Part shown: positions 52,113-60,939 of the stretch, piece by piece
Layout: each line of letters starts with the position of its first letter
Numbering within the stretch: position 1 is the stretch's first letter
Translations under genes and position numbers: made by a program
Notes under the pieces: generated by a model
What the model saw: the letters and a program-made list of their open reading frames with translations, nothing else
The model's database searches: none
What the model was told of the DNA's origin: nothing
From: Deinococcus radiopugnans ATCC 19172
GTDB lineage: Bacteria > Deinococcota > Deinococci > Deinococcales > Deinococcaceae
Direction: 5' to 3'
DNA: 60,939 nucleotides
NCBI RefSeq assembly: GCF_006335125.1
Contig: NZ_VDMO01000020.1
Span: forward strand, 1-60,939

Positions 52113-53927
52113 TCAGCCCTGCGCGTGCTCAGCCCACAGGGCCTGCATCTCCTCGTTCCGGTCCAGCAATTCGGCCAGCGTGCCCTCGTCCACGATGCGT
52201 CCGTCCTGCATCAGCAGAATGCGGTCGGCCCGGCTCAGGGCGGCTCGGCGGTGGCTGACCACCAGACAGGTGGCGTCGGTTTCGCTGAACAGCCCGTCCC
52301 ACAGCTGCGCCTCGGTGCGGGCGTCCAGGGCGCTCGACACGTCGTCGAAGACCAGCAGGTCGGCGTCCCTCGCCAGCATGCGGGCCACCGCCGTGCGCTG
52401 CATCTGCCCGCCGGAGAGCTTGACGCCGCGCGCGCCTACCGGCGTGTCCAGCCCCTGTGGCAGCTGCGCCAGATCCGGTTCCAGCACGGCCAGCCGCACC
52501 GCGCGGCCCAGCCGGGCCTCGTCGCTGCCGCTCAGGACGTTCTCGCGCAGGCTGTCGCTGAACAGGCTGGGAATCTGGGCAGTGTAGGCGCTGCGCGGCG
52601 GCACCAGGAACGAGGCGGGGTCTTCCACCGTCTGCCCGTTCCACTGCACGGTTCCGGACTGCGCCGGAATCAGGCCCAGCAGCGCCCGCAGCAGCGTGCT
52701 CTTGCCGCTGCCGATGCGCCCGGTGACCACCACGAACTCGCCCTGCCGCACGGTGAAGCTGGCGTCGCGCACGCCCAGTCCGCTGTCGTGGGTGGCGGTC
52801 AGACCTTGTACTGTGAATTCCTCCAGCGGCAGCTCCGGCGGCGCGGCGGGCGGGGCGGGCGGCTCGCTGTGGAGGTAGGCGGGGTGGTGCTCCACGATCT
52901 TGGTGTCGGGCGCGTCCTGCAGCAGCCGGGTCATGCGGTCATAGCTGACCCCGGTGCGGCGGTGGCGGGCAATCGCGTCGCCAAAGAACCCCATGCTGCC
53001 GGTCAGGCGCGGCAGCAGGCCGATGAACAGCACGAAGTCGGCCACCTCCAGCGCGCCGCCGCGAATCTTGTTGGCCCCCAGCAGCAACACCAGCCCCACG
53101 GCCAGATTGACCATGTTGGTGTTGACGCCCCGGATCAATTCCGTGAGCAGCACGTCACGCAGGGCGGCGTGGCGGCGGGTCTCGCCCAGCTTGCCCAGGT
53201 GCGCCACCATGCCGTCCTCGCGGGCGGCCAGCTTCACGGCGCTCACGGCCCCGAAGGTCTCGCCGATGAAGTCGGTGACGCGGGCGGTGGCCTCGCGCAT
53301 GCGGCGGCGGTAACTGCGGATGGTGGGCGAGAGTTTCTGGACGAACACCACCATCAGCAGCAGCGGGGCGCACACCAGCAGCGTGATCAGGGGATCGACG
53401 CGGGCCATCAGCGCAATCGCCACCAGCGAGTACAGCACGAAGCCTGCGCTGTCTATCCAGACCTCCACGTAGCCGGCCACGTCCTCCACGTCGTCGCGGA
53501 AGCGGCTGACCGCCTCGGCAGGGGTGTCGGGCAGGCGGCGCGAGCCGGGGGTGGTCAGCAGGTAACCCAGCAGGTTGCGGCGCAGCAGCGCGTCCAGGGT
53601 GTACCAGATCTCGATAAAGGCCCGGAACGCCCCGTAGAAGATGCCGAAGCGGCTGGCCCGCACCACGGCGAACCACGCCACGGCGATCCAGGCCGCCGCC
53701 ACCGCCGGGCCAATGTCGCCGCCGCTCTTTCGCAGCGCCTCGGCCGCGTCGAGTTGCCCGAACACGTGGCTGACTGCCAGGGCCAGCAGCGCGGGCGAGA
53801 CATGCACCAGCCCCCACATGAACAGGTTGAAGGCGAACAGGGCCGGGCGATACGCGAACAGCCGCTTGGTCAGGGCGAAGGTGCGGTCCGGCGCGGTGGC
53901 AGGTTTGGCAGTGGGGACGGTGGTCAT
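52113..53927 (-). CDS. ABC exporter subunit with degenerate ATPase site
   Basis: 604 residues, a fused six-helix membrane domain (about 20-320) and ATPase domain (about 360-600). Walker A Lys409 in GRIGSGKSTLL, signature LSGGQMQR, Walker B LLVFDDVSSALD: Asp529 replaces the catalytic Glu. That substitution is typical of the non-hydrolysing half of heterodimeric exporters such as TM287. The other half is the next gene upstream (54001-55806). Substrates of such pairs include drugs, lipids or peptides. It is the second gene of the pair, 73 bases after its partner. Confidence 0.88.
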   Translation of the reverse strand: MTTVPTAKPATAPDRTFALTKRLFAYRPALFAFNLFMWGLVHVSPALLALAVSHVFGQLDAAEALRKSGGDIGPAVAAAWIAVAWFAVVRASRFGIFYGAFRAFIEIWYTLDALLRRNLLGYLLTTPGSRRLPDTPAEAVSRFRDDVEDVAGYVEVWIDSAGFVLYSLVAIALMARVDPLITLLVCAPLLLMVVFVQKLSPTIRSYRRRMREATARVTDFIGETFGAVSAVKLAAREDGMVAHLGKLGETRRHAALRDVLLTELIRGVNTNMVNLAVGLVLLLGANKIRGGALEVADFVLFIGLLPRLTGSMGFFGDAIARHRRTGVSYDRMTRLLQDAPDTKIVEHHPAYLHSEPPAPPAAPPELPLEEFTVQGLTATHDSGLGVRDASFTVRQGEFVVVTGRIGSGKSTLLRALLGLIPAQSGTVQWNGQTVEDPASFLVPPRSAYTAQIPSLFSDSLRENVLSGSDEARLGRAVRLAVLEPDLAQLPQGLDTPVGARGVKLSGGQMQRTAVARMLARDADLLVFDDVSSALDARTEAQLWDGLFSETDATCLVVSHRRAALSRADRILLMQDGRIVDEGTLAELLDRNEEMQALWAEHAQG

Positions 53928-54000
53928 GCGGAGGCTCCGAAGGGAAAGGAAACGTCAGGGGTATACGGCGGGACAGGCCGCTGGAGGCGGAGACCGGAAC

Positions 54001-55806
54001 TCATGCCAGCACCCCCACGCCCTCTTCTTCCAGCGTGCCTGCCCGCAGCAGTTCGGCGTAGTGGCTGCCGGGGTTGTGGGCCAGCACGGCGCGGGGGCCG
54101 TCTTCCAGTACCTCGCCGTCGCCCAGCACCAGAATCCGGTCGGCGCGGGCCACCGTGTCCAGCCGGTGGGCGATGATGATGGCGGTGCGCCCCGAGAGCA
54201 GGCGGGTCATGGCGGCGGTCAGCAGGGCCTCGGTGGCCGGATCGAGGCGGCTACTCGGCTCGTCAAGAATGATCACGGCGGGATCGCGCAGCATCACGCG
54301 GGCGAAGGCCAGCAGCTGCGCCTCGCCCGCCGACAGACTGCCGGTGGGCAGGGGCGTGTGGACGCCGTCCTTTAGACGCGCCAGCCAGGTGCCCAGGCCC
54401 ACCTCATGCAGCGCGGCCTCCACCTCCTCGTCGGTGATCTGCGGATCGAAGAACGACAGGTTGTCGCGCACGCTGGCCTGGAACAGCTGCACGTCCTGCG
54501 TGACCACCGCCACCCGCCGCCGCAAGCCGTGCAGGTCCACATCCTGCACGTTCATTCCACCCAGCCGCACCGTGCCGGATGTCGCGTCGTACAGCCGCGA
54601 GACCAGCCGGGTCAGGGTGGTCTTGCCGCTGCCGGTGCGGCCCAGCAGGCCCAGGGTCTGACCGGCCGGCAGACTGAACGACACGCCGTGCAGCACGCCG
54701 CGCAGCTCCGGCTCGTCCGGGGAATAGCTGAACGACACATTCTCGAATTCCAGGGGCAGGGCGCCGTCCTCCGGCAGCTGTGCTGCGCCGCCGTGAATCG
54801 CGCTGCGCAGTGCCAGAATCTCGCCCACGCGGAACAGACTGGCCCCGGCCTTCTGCAACTCCTGCAACTGCTGCGTCAACTGATCGATGGGTTCTTCCAC
54901 CAGACTCATGTAGTTGTACAGCAGGAAGGCCGTGCCCAGCGTGATCGCACCTGCCGCGTACAGGCCCACCGCCACCGACAGCACGCCCACGTAGCCCACC
55001 GCGAACAGCGCCATGCTCAGCTGCCAAACGATGCTGCGCCGCCGCCAAGAATTGACGCTGCGGGTAAAGAAGGTGCGCTGCGTGCGCAGGAAGGCGTTCA
55101 GGTGATGGCCGCCCGCGCCCAGGCTGCGGATGTCCTCCAGGCCTGAGAGGCGTTCTTCCACGAAGCCGAACAGCCGGGCGCTGGACTCGCGCTCCAGCCG
55201 GGTGGGTTCCACGCCCAGCTTGCGCACGCGGTTCATGGCGATCAGGGTGACCGTCGTGAACAGCGCCACACCCGCGCCCACGCGCCAGTCCTCGCGGAAG
55301 AACATGACCAGCGCGCCAATGAGGAGCAGCGCCGCGCCGAACACCCGCACCGCGAACTGCGAGAAGAAGTTGCTCAGGGCCGTCACGTCGCCGTCGATGC
55401 GCTCGATCATCTCGCCGGGGGTGCGCTCCTTGTGCTCGCGCATGTCCAGCGACAGCAGGTGCGCCATCAGGTCGACGCGCAGGCGGTTGGTGGCCGTCCA
55501 GCCCACCCGCGCCCCCACGTAGGTGGCCCCCGCCGTCATCAGCTGCACGCCGATCGCCAGCAGGATGTAGAAGCCGGCCAGCCGCGCCATCAGGCCCACG
55601 TCGGCGTCCGCGCCCAGCTTGGCGCTGTCCACGAAGCGGCGCAGCAGTTGCGGCAGCAGCAGGTTGAGGCCGGTGCCGGTCAGCAGCAGCGCGGCCAGCC
55701 CGGCCACCTGCCACTTGAGCGGCCCCAGATACACGCGCAGCACGCCCAGCGTCGAGGACGGTCTGGACGACTCGGAAGATTCTTGAGGGGCAGCGGGCAA
55801 CGACAT
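54001..55806 (-). CDS. ABC exporter subunit with canonical ATPase site
   Basis: 601 residues, six-helix membrane domain and ATPase domain. Walker [16 protein letters not shown], signature [13 protein letters not shown] (Ala replaces the second Gly), Walker [13 protein letters not shown] with catalytic Glu, and switch [11 protein letters not shown]. It should hydrolyse ATP together with the downstream subunit that lacks the Glu. The altered signature motif (LSAGE) fits the expected asymmetry. TAGCCT six bases before ATG 55806 indicates a leaderless start and heads the two-gene operon. Confidence 0.88.
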   Translation of the reverse strand: MSLPAAPQESSESSRPSSTLGVLRVYLGPLKWQVAGLAALLLTGTGLNLLLPQLLRRFVDSAKLGADADVGLMARLAGFYILLAIGVQLMTAGATYVGARVGWTATNRLRVDLMAHLLSLDMREHKERTPGEMIERIDGDVTALSNFFSQFAVRVFGAALLLIGALVMFFREDWRVGAGVALFTTVTLIAMNRVRKLGVEPTRLERESSARLFGFVEERLSGLEDIRSLGAGGHHLNAFLRTQRTFFTRSVNSWRRRSIVWQLSMALFAVGYVGVLSVAVGLYAAGAITLGTAFLLYNYMSLVEEPIDQLTQQLQELQKAGASLFRVGEILALRSAIHGGAAQLPEDGALPLEFENVSFSYSPDEPELRGVLHGVSFSLPAGQTLGLLGRTGSGKTTLTRLVSRLYDATSGTVRLGGMNVQDVDLHGLRRRVAVVTQDVQLFQASVRDNLSFFDPQITDEEVEAALHEVGLGTWLARLKDGVHTPLPTGSLSAGEAQLLAFARVMLRDPAVIILDEPSSRLDPATEALLTAAMTRLLSGRTAIIIAHRLDTVARADRILVLGDGEVLEDGPRAVLAHNPGSHYAELLRAGTLEEEGVGVLA

Positions 55807-55812
55807 CTCTAC

Positions 55813-55818
55813 AGGCTA
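55813..55818 (-). promoter_or_regulatory. -10 box TAGCCT of the ABC exporter operon
   Basis: Six bases from ATG 55806; no ribosome site. Confidence 0.45.
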
Positions 55819-55938
55819 GAGCGGCGCCGCCCCAATTGCATACGCTATGTGGCGCATTTGGGTCAGCCAGAGCAGAAAAACGGGGCAGAGGGGCGGCCCA
55901 TCCGGACCCACCCTCCACCCCACTTCAACGGTTCAGCC

Positions 55939-56697
<759 letters not shown>

Positions 56698-56705
56698 AGC
56701 GCCCC

Positions 56706-56711
56706 ACTCTA
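56706..56711 (-). promoter_or_regulatory. -10 box TAGAGT of the cyclophilin gene
   Basis: Eight bases from ATG 56697; leaderless-type but at the long end of the spacing range. Confidence 0.35.
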
Positions 56712-56768
56712 GAGCAGCAGGGCGCGGGCGAGCGTCCCTCCTTCGGTGGAGGACCCCCTACCCGAGAC

Positions 56769-57341
56769 TCAGGACTCGGGCAGCCGCTCCCCGGCCCGGA
56801 CCGCCACCGGCAGCACGTTCTCGCGCGGCGGCAGCGGGCAGGTCCAGCCGTCGCCGTAAGCGCAGTACGGATGGTACGCCAGATTGAAATCCACCGACAC
56901 CAGCGCGTCGCCGTCCCCGTCCTGAATAGACCCGGTGCGGGCCAGGGGCGCGTCCAGATAGCGGCCCGCACCGTAGGTTTCCTGCCCGCTGGTGGCGTCG
57001 CGGAAGGGAATGAACACGCGCTGCGGCTGCTCGTCACCCAGCGGCGCAAAGACGCTCAGGGTGTGGCCGCTCTGGGACGATCCGGCGCCGGGCAGCGCCA
57101 ACGTGACCGTGCCGTACAGCGCCATGGTGCGCGGCTGGCCGGTATTGGTGTCCAGGGTGAATTCGGCCTCCGGGCCAGGAAGGTTGAAGGTCAGCGGGGC
57201 GCTGAAGGTCCAGGCCGGGTCCGGCGGGTAGTAGCGCAGGCCATGAAAGGTGGCCGCGTCCACCGGACCATTTCCAGCGGCAAAGTGTTCGTCCTTGCGG
57301 CGGCGAAAGTCCAGCACCGCCTCCTCGTAGGGAGAGGTCAC
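56769..57341 (-). CDS. DUF1684 protein
   Basis: 190 residues. DUF1684 signatures: FRRRKDEHFAAGNGP near the start, FIPFRDATSGQETYGAGRYLDAPL, and VDFNLAYHPYCAYGDGWTCPLPPRENVLPVAVRAGER with two Cys. Function is unknown; the domain is widespread. The GTG start overlaps the stop of the S4 gene (GTGA), so the two are coupled. Probably cytosolic, with no signal peptide. Confidence 0.85.
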   Translation of the reverse strand: MTSPYEEAVLDFRRRKDEHFAAGNGPVDAATFHGLRYYPPDPAWTFSAPLTFNLPGPEAEFTLDTNTGQPRTMALYGTVTLALPGAGSSQSGHTLSVFAPLGDEQPQRVFIPFRDATSGQETYGAGRYLDAPLARTGSIQDGDGDALVSVDFNLAYHPYCAYGDGWTCPLPPRENVLPVAVRAGERLPES

Positions 57342-57574
57342 CAGTCCACCGTCAGCCGTTCCCCGGCGTATTCCACGATGTCGCCGCGCCGCAGCTTCTT
57401 GCGCCGGCGGGTCTCGATCTCACCGTTCAGCCGGACCTCGCCGCCCTGCACGCGGAACTTGGCCTCGCCCCCGGTGTCCACCACGCCGCTGATTTTCAGA
57501 AAGTCCTGAAGATCGATGGTGTCCTGCCCTCCGTCCTGCCCGCCATCCCGCACTGTGTCTCGACTGCCTGTCAT
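57338..57574 (-). CDS. S4-domain RNA-binding protein (YaaA/RlbA type)
   Basis: 78 residues. A polar 18-residue N-terminus precedes a minimal S4 domain: TIDLQDFLKISGVVDTGGEAKFRVQGGEVRLNGEIETRRRKKLRRGDIVEY. This stand-alone form binds structured RNA or ribosomal subunits in relatives. ATG 57574 follows TACGCT by six bases. It heads a two-gene operon with the DUF1684 gene. Confidence 0.85.
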   Translation of the reverse strand: MTGSRDTVRDGGQDGGQDTIDLQDFLKISGVVDTGGEAKFRVQGGEVRLNGEIETRRRKKLRRGDIVEYAGERLTVDW

Positions 57575-57580
57575 GCGGGC

Positions 57581-57586
57581 AGCGTA
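57581..57586 (-). promoter_or_regulatory. -10 box TACGCT of the S4-DUF1684 operon
   Basis: Six bases from ATG 57574. Diverges from the ilvA leader promoter at 57690. Confidence 0.45.
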
Positions 57587-57689
57587 GCAGGAGACGCGCC
57601 CCGACAGACAGTCTGACCACCATGCACCGTTGGTCAGAGCGGCGCCCCGCTTGTCTACAACTTTGAGTGCCGTCCCCTGGCCTCTCCCC

Positions 57690-57829
57690 TATGCTCGGCC
57701 CATGAGGGCGGCGCGAATTACCGGCAGGTCAGGGGTCAGCACCTGACAGCCGACGCGCTGCCACGAGTTTGCCCCCGCCAGTTCGCGGGGGCCTCTTTTT
57801 TGCCCCATGTGCCACAGGAGGCCACCAAC
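57690..57829 (+). promoter_or_regulatory. ilvA leader: leaderless 14-residue ORF, nested hairpin and terminator
   Basis: TATGCT (57690-57695) lies six bases before ATG 57702, which encodes MRAARITGRSGVST with TGA at 57744-57746. The ORF runs through a nested structure. Outer helix 57707-57715 pairs with 57754-57762 (9 bp, one G-T). Inner helix 57723-57725 plus 57728-57733 pairs with 57742-57747 plus 57749-57751. The stop codon is in the inner 3' strand. A strong terminator follows (57771-57801), then the ilvA ribosome site AGGAGG (57816-57821). No conserved T-box sequence is seen. Confidence 0.6.
57771..57801 (+). terminator. Terminator within the ilvA leader (attenuator candidate)
   Basis: GCCCCCGC (57771-57778) pairs perfectly with GCGGGGGC (57785-57792), a six-base loop, then CTCTTTTTT. 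The only plus-strand gene start near it is ilvA, 29 bases downstream, and the genes to the left are on the minus strand. It therefore must act on the ilvA transcript. Confidence 0.8.
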
Positions 57830-59380
57830 ATGATCCAGACCCAGGAATTTGAGCCCGGCCAGATGGACGCCATGGACGTGCTGCGGCTGGCCCTGACCGG
57901 CAAGGTGTACGGCGCGGCCATTGAGACGCCCATCAGCGAGGCCCCCCGCCTGAGTGCGCGCAGCGGCAACAGCGTGCTGCTCAAGCGCGAGGACCTGCAA
58001 CCGATCTTCTCGTTCAAGCTGCGCGGCGCGTACAACAAGATGGCGCAATTGTCGCCGGAGCAGCGGGAGAAGGGCGTGATCACCGCTTCGGCGGGCAACC
58101 ACGCGCAGGGGGTGGCCTACGCCGCGCAGGAGCTGAAGATGCGCGCGGTGATCGTCATGCCCGCCACCACGCCCGAGATCAAGATCGCCGGCTGCCGCGC
58201 CCGTGGCGCCGAGGTGGTGCTGCACGGCGACAGCTTCAGCGACGCCGAAGCGTACGCCTACGCGCTGCAAAAGGAACTGGACCTGACCTTCGTGCATCCC
58301 TTCGACGATCCGCTGGTGCTGGCCGGACAGGGCACGGTGGCGCTGGAACTGCTGCGCCAAGTGGAAACGGGCAACGGCTACACCGTGTTCGTGCCGGTGG
58401 GCGGCGGCGGTTTGATCGCAGGTGTGGCGAGCGTGATCAAGGCCCTGCGCCCCGACGTGCGGGTGGTGGGCGTGGAGCCGGACGACAGCGACGCCATGTA
58501 CCAGAGCCTGCAGGCGGACACGCGGGTGCGGCTGGACACGGTGGGCATCTTCGTGGACGGCGTGGCGGTCAAGCAGGTGGGCGCCTACACCTTTGACCTG
58601 ACCCGGCGCTACGTGGACGACTGGGTGCGCGTCAACACCGATCAGGTCTGCGCGGCCATCAAGGACGTGTTCGACGACACCCGCGCCGTGATGGAACCGG
58701 CCGGGGCGCTGGCGGTGGCGGGCCTCAAGCAGTACGCCGCCGAACGTGGCCTCAAGGATGAGACTCTGGTGGCCCTGACCTGCGGCGCCAACGTCAACTT
58801 TGACCGTCTGCGCCACGTCTCCGAGCGGGCCGAGATCGGGGAACAGCGTGAGGCGATTCTGGCGGTGACCATCCCGGAGCGAGCCGGCGCCTTCCGCGAG
58901 TTCATCGAGGTGATCGGCGCGCGGGCGGTGACCGAGTTCAACTACCGCTACGCCCCCCGCGCCGAGGCGCAGATTTTCGTGGGGGTGCAGCTGGCCTCTG
59001 CCGGGCAGCGCGGCGAACTGGTGGGCACGCTGACCGCGCGGGGCTACGCCGTGACGGACCTGACCGGCGACGAGCTGGCCAAGGTCCATATCCGTCACAT
59101 GGTGGGGGGCCGCGCCCCGGAGGCCGAGGGCGAGCGCGTCTATTCCTTTACCTTCCCCGAACGCCCCGGCGCACTGCTGGAATTCCTGACGCACCTTCAC
59201 GGGCGCTGGAACATCAGCCTGTTCCACTACCGCAACCACGGCAGCGCCCACGGGCGGGTGCTGGCCGGGCTTCAGGTGCCGCCTGGGGATGAGCAGGACT
59301 TTGCCGCCTTCCTGCACAGTCTGGGCTACCCCGCCGACGAGATGACGCAGAACCCGGCGTACCGGCTGTTCCTGACCTGA
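57830..59380 (+). CDS. ilvA: Threonine deaminase (biosynthetic)
   Basis: 516 residues, the biosynthetic length. It converts threonine to 2-oxobutyrate, the first step to isoleucine. The PLP domain (about 30-330) has Lys63 in FSFKLRGAYNK, ASAGNHAQGVAYAA, and the Gly loop PVGGGGLIAG. Two ACT-like regulatory repeats fill about 335-516 (EREAILAVTIPERAGAFREF and RVYSFTFPERPGALLEFL) for isoleucine and valine control. ATG 57830 has AGGAGG eight bases upstream; an in-frame ATG at 57806 would lie before that site. Confidence 0.94.
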   Translation: MIQTQEFEPGQMDAMDVLRLALTGKVYGAAIETPISEAPRLSARSGNSVLLKREDLQPIFSFKLRGAYNKMAQLSPEQREKGVITASAGNHAQGVAYAAQELKMRAVIVMPATTPEIKIAGCRARGAEVVLHGDSFSDAEAYAYALQKELDLTFVHPFDDPLVLAGQGTVALELLRQVETGNGYTVFVPVGGGGLIAGVASVIKALRPDVRVVGVEPDDSDAMYQSLQADTRVRLDTVGIFVDGVAVKQVGAYTFDLTRRYVDDWVRVNTDQVCAAIKDVFDDTRAVMEPAGALAVAGLKQYAAERGLKDETLVALTCGANVNFDRLRHVSERAEIGEQREAILAVTIPERAGAFREFIEVIGARAVTEFNYRYAPRAEAQIFVGVQLASAGQRGELVGTLTARGYAVTDLTGDELAKVHIRHMVGGRAPEAEGERVYSFTFPERPGALLEFLTHLHGRWNISLFHYRNHGSAHGRVLAGLQVPPGDEQDFAAFLHSLGYPADEMTQNPAYRLFLT

Positions 59381-59430
59381 CGGCTGCCCGGAACCGTCGT
59401 CCACAGTCCAAACGCCCCGGTCTGGCCGGT

Positions 59431-59436
59431 TATGCT
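59431..59436 (+). promoter_or_regulatory. -10 box TATGCT of trhO
   Basis: Eight bases before ATG 59445; leaderless-type. Confidence 0.4.
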
Positions 59437-59444
59437 TTCAGGGC

Positions 59445-60344
59445 ATGAGTCCAGTTGTCGTCCCCCCCACCCCTTTCACCGTTCTGGCCCTGTACCAGTT
59501 CCGCCGCGTGCCAGACCCCGCCGCCCTGCGGGCCGAGTTGCTGGCACTGGGGCAGGCTTCCGGCCTGTGCGGCACGCTGATCGTCGCCGCTGAGGGCATC
59601 AACGGCACGGTGGCCGGGTCACGCGCGGCGATTGACGGCCTGAGTGATTTCCTGCGGACGGCGGGCTTTGACCGTTTGGAAGCCAAGACGTCGCACAGCA
59701 ACGAGCGACCCTTCAAGCGCTTCAAGGTGCGCCTGAAAGCCGAGATCGTGACGCTGGGCCTCCCCGTCGAACCCACCTCGCAGGCCGGGCAATACGTGGA
59801 GGCGGGCGACTGGAACGCCCTGATTGCAGACCCCGATGTGGTGGTGGTGGACACCCGCAACCGTTACGAGGTCAGCGCTGGAACCTTTGAAGGTGCGGTC
59901 AACCCCGAAATCGACAGTTTCCGCGAGTTTCCCGACTGGCTGGACGCCCACGCCGAGCAACTGGCGGGCAAACGCGTCGCCATGTTCTGCACCGGGGGCA
60001 TCCGCTGCGAGAAAAGCACCAGCCTGCTGCGTGAGCGCGGCTTCACGGACGTCTTGCATCTGCGCGGCGGCATCCTGAAATATCTGGAAGATGTGCCGGA
60101 AGAGGACAGCCGCTGGCACGGCGAATGCTTCGTCTTCGATGGCCGCGTGACCGTGGGCCACGGCCTGCGCGAGGGCGGAGCGCTGATGTGCCACTCGTGC
60201 GGCTGGCCGCTGGGCGTAGATGAGCGGGCGCACCCGGCATACGAGGAAGGCGTCAGTTGCCCCAACTGCGTGGAGGCGACGACGGACGCGCAGAAGGCGG
60301 CGTTTAGAGATCGGCAGCGGATGTATGACGCGCGGGGGAGTTAG
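59445..60344 (+). CDS. trhO: tRNA uridine-5-hydroxylase, rhodanese family (TrhO/YceA)
   Basis: 299 residues. N-terminal acylphosphatase-like half (YQFRRVPDPAALRAELLALG, AAEGINGTVAGSRAAI), then RPFKRFKVRLKAEIVTLG, a rhodanese domain with Cys182 in FCTGGIRCEKS, and a C-terminal Cys-rich zinc-like segment (CHSCGWPLG, SCPNC). TrhO hydroxylates uridine 34 of some tRNAs using oxygen. It is a full-length member. It begins 64 bases after ilvA and may partly share its transcript. Confidence 0.88.
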   Translation: MSPVVVPPTPFTVLALYQFRRVPDPAALRAELLALGQASGLCGTLIVAAEGINGTVAGSRAAIDGLSDFLRTAGFDRLEAKTSHSNERPFKRFKVRLKAEIVTLGLPVEPTSQAGQYVEAGDWNALIADPDVVVVDTRNRYEVSAGTFEGAVNPEIDSFREFPDWLDAHAEQLAGKRVAMFCTGGIRCEKSTSLLRERGFTDVLHLRGGILKYLEDVPEEDSRWHGECFVFDGRVTVGHGLREGGALMCHSCGWPLGVDERAHPAYEEGVSCPNCVEATTDAQKAAFRDRQRMYDARGS

Positions 60345-60455
60345 GCCAGCGCCCCCGTTACCAGATTCTGCGCGGTGGTGGCGCGGTAGGCGGCAGCCCG
60401 GGCCGGGGCCTGGGCAGCCTGAAGGGACGGGGGCGCGGTGGTCTTGGGAGGAAGT

Positions 60456-60659
60456 TTACGGAGTTTGGAGGGTGGCCCAATGGGAGGCGGCGTCAATATC
60501 CTCGCGCTGCAAATCGGGGTAATCACGCAAAATCTCGTCGGCCTCCCTGCCTGTGCCCAGCAAATCCAGCACATCGCTGACCCGGATTAGCATGCCCCGA
60601 ATACAGGGCCGCCCGCCGCACTGCGCAGGATTGACGGTGACGCGCTCCAGCAGGGTCAT
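60456..60659 (-). CDS. DUF433 protein (VapB45-like antitoxin family)
   Basis: 67 residues: ERVTVNPAQCGGRPCIRGMLIRVSDVLDLLGTGREADEILRDYPDLQREDI, the standard DUF433 pattern of an HTH-like domain. Many DUF433 genes pair with a DUF5615 PIN-like toxin. Downstream bases 60345-60455 hold no such gene, so a partner is absent or elsewhere. Its ATG lies at the expected end of the frameshifted ORF upstream (ATGA overlap if restored). Confidence 0.8.
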   Translation of the reverse strand: MTLLERVTVNPAQCGGRPCIRGMLIRVSDVLDLLGTGREADEILRDYPDLQREDIDAASHWATLQTP

Positions 60660-60828
60660 GGGATGAGTTCACACTGGGGCAACAGTTCGTCAGTTCAGGA
60701 GCAACGATACGCGCAAGGAGGAAAAAGTCGTGACCAAAGCGCTTTGCGTAAGCCTCAGCTTGCTCCTCAGTGGGTGCGTCAATCGCAGCAACCAGGATCA
60801 GATTGTTGCAACCCTCTGTACCGGACAT
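60658..60828 (-). pseudogene. Small ORF with apparent one-base frameshift, upstream of DUF433
   Basis: ATG 60828 opens MSGTEGCNNLILVAAIDAPT and continues EEQAEAYAKRFGHDFFLLA, a plausible globular N-terminus. Just after APEL the frame is lost. The next frame reads ELLPQCELIP and stops at TGA 60660-60658, overlapping the DUF433 ATG. One extra base near 60700 would restore a 56-residue protein. The break lies in a repeated GAACTG, so slippage or a sequencing error is possible. The family is unknown. Codons are more AT-rich than in neighbouring genes. Confidence 0.45.
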
Positions 60829-60835
60829 CTTAGCT

Positions 60836-60939
60836 TCAAGCCGCTCCTGATGCGTGAAACGGCGTGCTCAGTAGCCTGACCAACTCAGGTAACTCGGGCA
60901 GGTTCCACCGCAGCGCATGGCACAGCTGTTCCGCGCCAT
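60836..60939 (-). CDS. C-terminal end of a gene running off the right edge
   Basis: A partial frame of 33 codons ends with TGA at 60838-60836 and reads AEQLCHALRWNLPELPELVR and then LLSTPFHASGAA. Its stop is eight bases before the next ATG (60828), so the three small genes at this edge probably form one transcript. Too short to assign a family. Confidence 0.4.
   Translation of the reverse strand, partial: GAEQLCHALRWNLPELPELVRLLSTPFHASGAA

Noticed and set aside
57702..57829. T-box riboswitch in the ilvA leader
   Set aside because: The conserved T-box sequence and specifier stem were not found. The hairpins fit a leader-ORF attenuator better.
60730..60879. Plus-strand 49-residue ORF with AAGGAGG and a lipobox-like LSGC
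   Set aside because: It is antisense to the minus-strand ORF at 60658-60828 and to the partial gene at the edge, and its residues after the lipobox look random. It would be worth revisiting only if RNA data show plus-strand transcription.

Overview
The window reads as chromosomal DNA of a Deinococcus-type bacterium. This is inferred from very high GC and GC-rich third codon positions, and from the gene mix: bacillithiol enzyme BshC, a homoaconitase of the alpha-aminoadipate lysine route, a futalosine-route amidohydrolase, carboxynorspermidine decarboxylase, an Omp85/BamA protein, FeoABC, and DUF4384 and DUF4180 proteins. Many start codons lie only 5-9 bases downstream of a TAnnnT -10 box, the arrangement of leaderless mRNAs that are common in Deinococcus. 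I see no tRNA, rRNA, insertion sequence, prophage or CRISPR array.

Layout. 0-10 kb: a structured intergenic stretch with a broken small membrane-protein gene, a secreted serine protease, an amidase, prephenate dehydratase, an SDR/acyl-CoA ligase pair, a GMC oxidoreductase and an AAC(3)-like acetyltransferase. 10-20 kb: homoaconitase behind a structured leader, a large unknown protein, DUF4180, a tandem DinB pair, dUTPase, a class III aminotransferase, a WecG/TagA transferase, a CRP-type regulator, bshC and ftsY. 20-31 kb: a histidine kinase, a phosphoesterase with pyrD, an Rrf2 regulator divergent from a fused chorismate enzyme plus pabC, and feoABC. 30-34 kb: a four-gene minus-strand run (DUF898, M48 protease, FMN reductase, RluA). 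34-42 kb: a mqnX-like deaminase, a lipoprotein, rnhB divergent from rpe-comB, nspC with a nucleoside deaminase, and a DUF4384 protein. 42-52 kb: DUF554, a leishmanolysin-like lipoprotein, a small HTH protein, the overlapping run yggS-divIVA-P450-APH, and bamA. 52-61 kb: a heterodimeric ABC exporter, a cyclophilin lipoprotein, DUF1684 with an S4 protein, ilvA behind an attenuator-like leader, trhO, and small DUF433-linked genes at the right edge.

Two things stand out. First, a 136-bp terminal-inverted-repeat element occurs twice (250-385 and 7053-7188). Its internal hairpin shows a paired base change between copies. Removing 134 bp of copy 1 rejoins an interrupted transmembrane ORF. Second, several housekeeping or biosynthetic genes (pheA, homoaconitase, ftsY, feoA, ilvA) are preceded by a TAnnnT box, a short ORF that starts where a leaderless mRNA would begin, and then a coupling overlap or hairpins. 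ilvA has the clearest case: a 14-residue ORF, a nested hairpin containing its stop codon, and a strong terminator just before the ilvA Shine-Dalgarno. The rest is mostly ordinary core metabolism. All calls come from reading the sequence only, with no database search.
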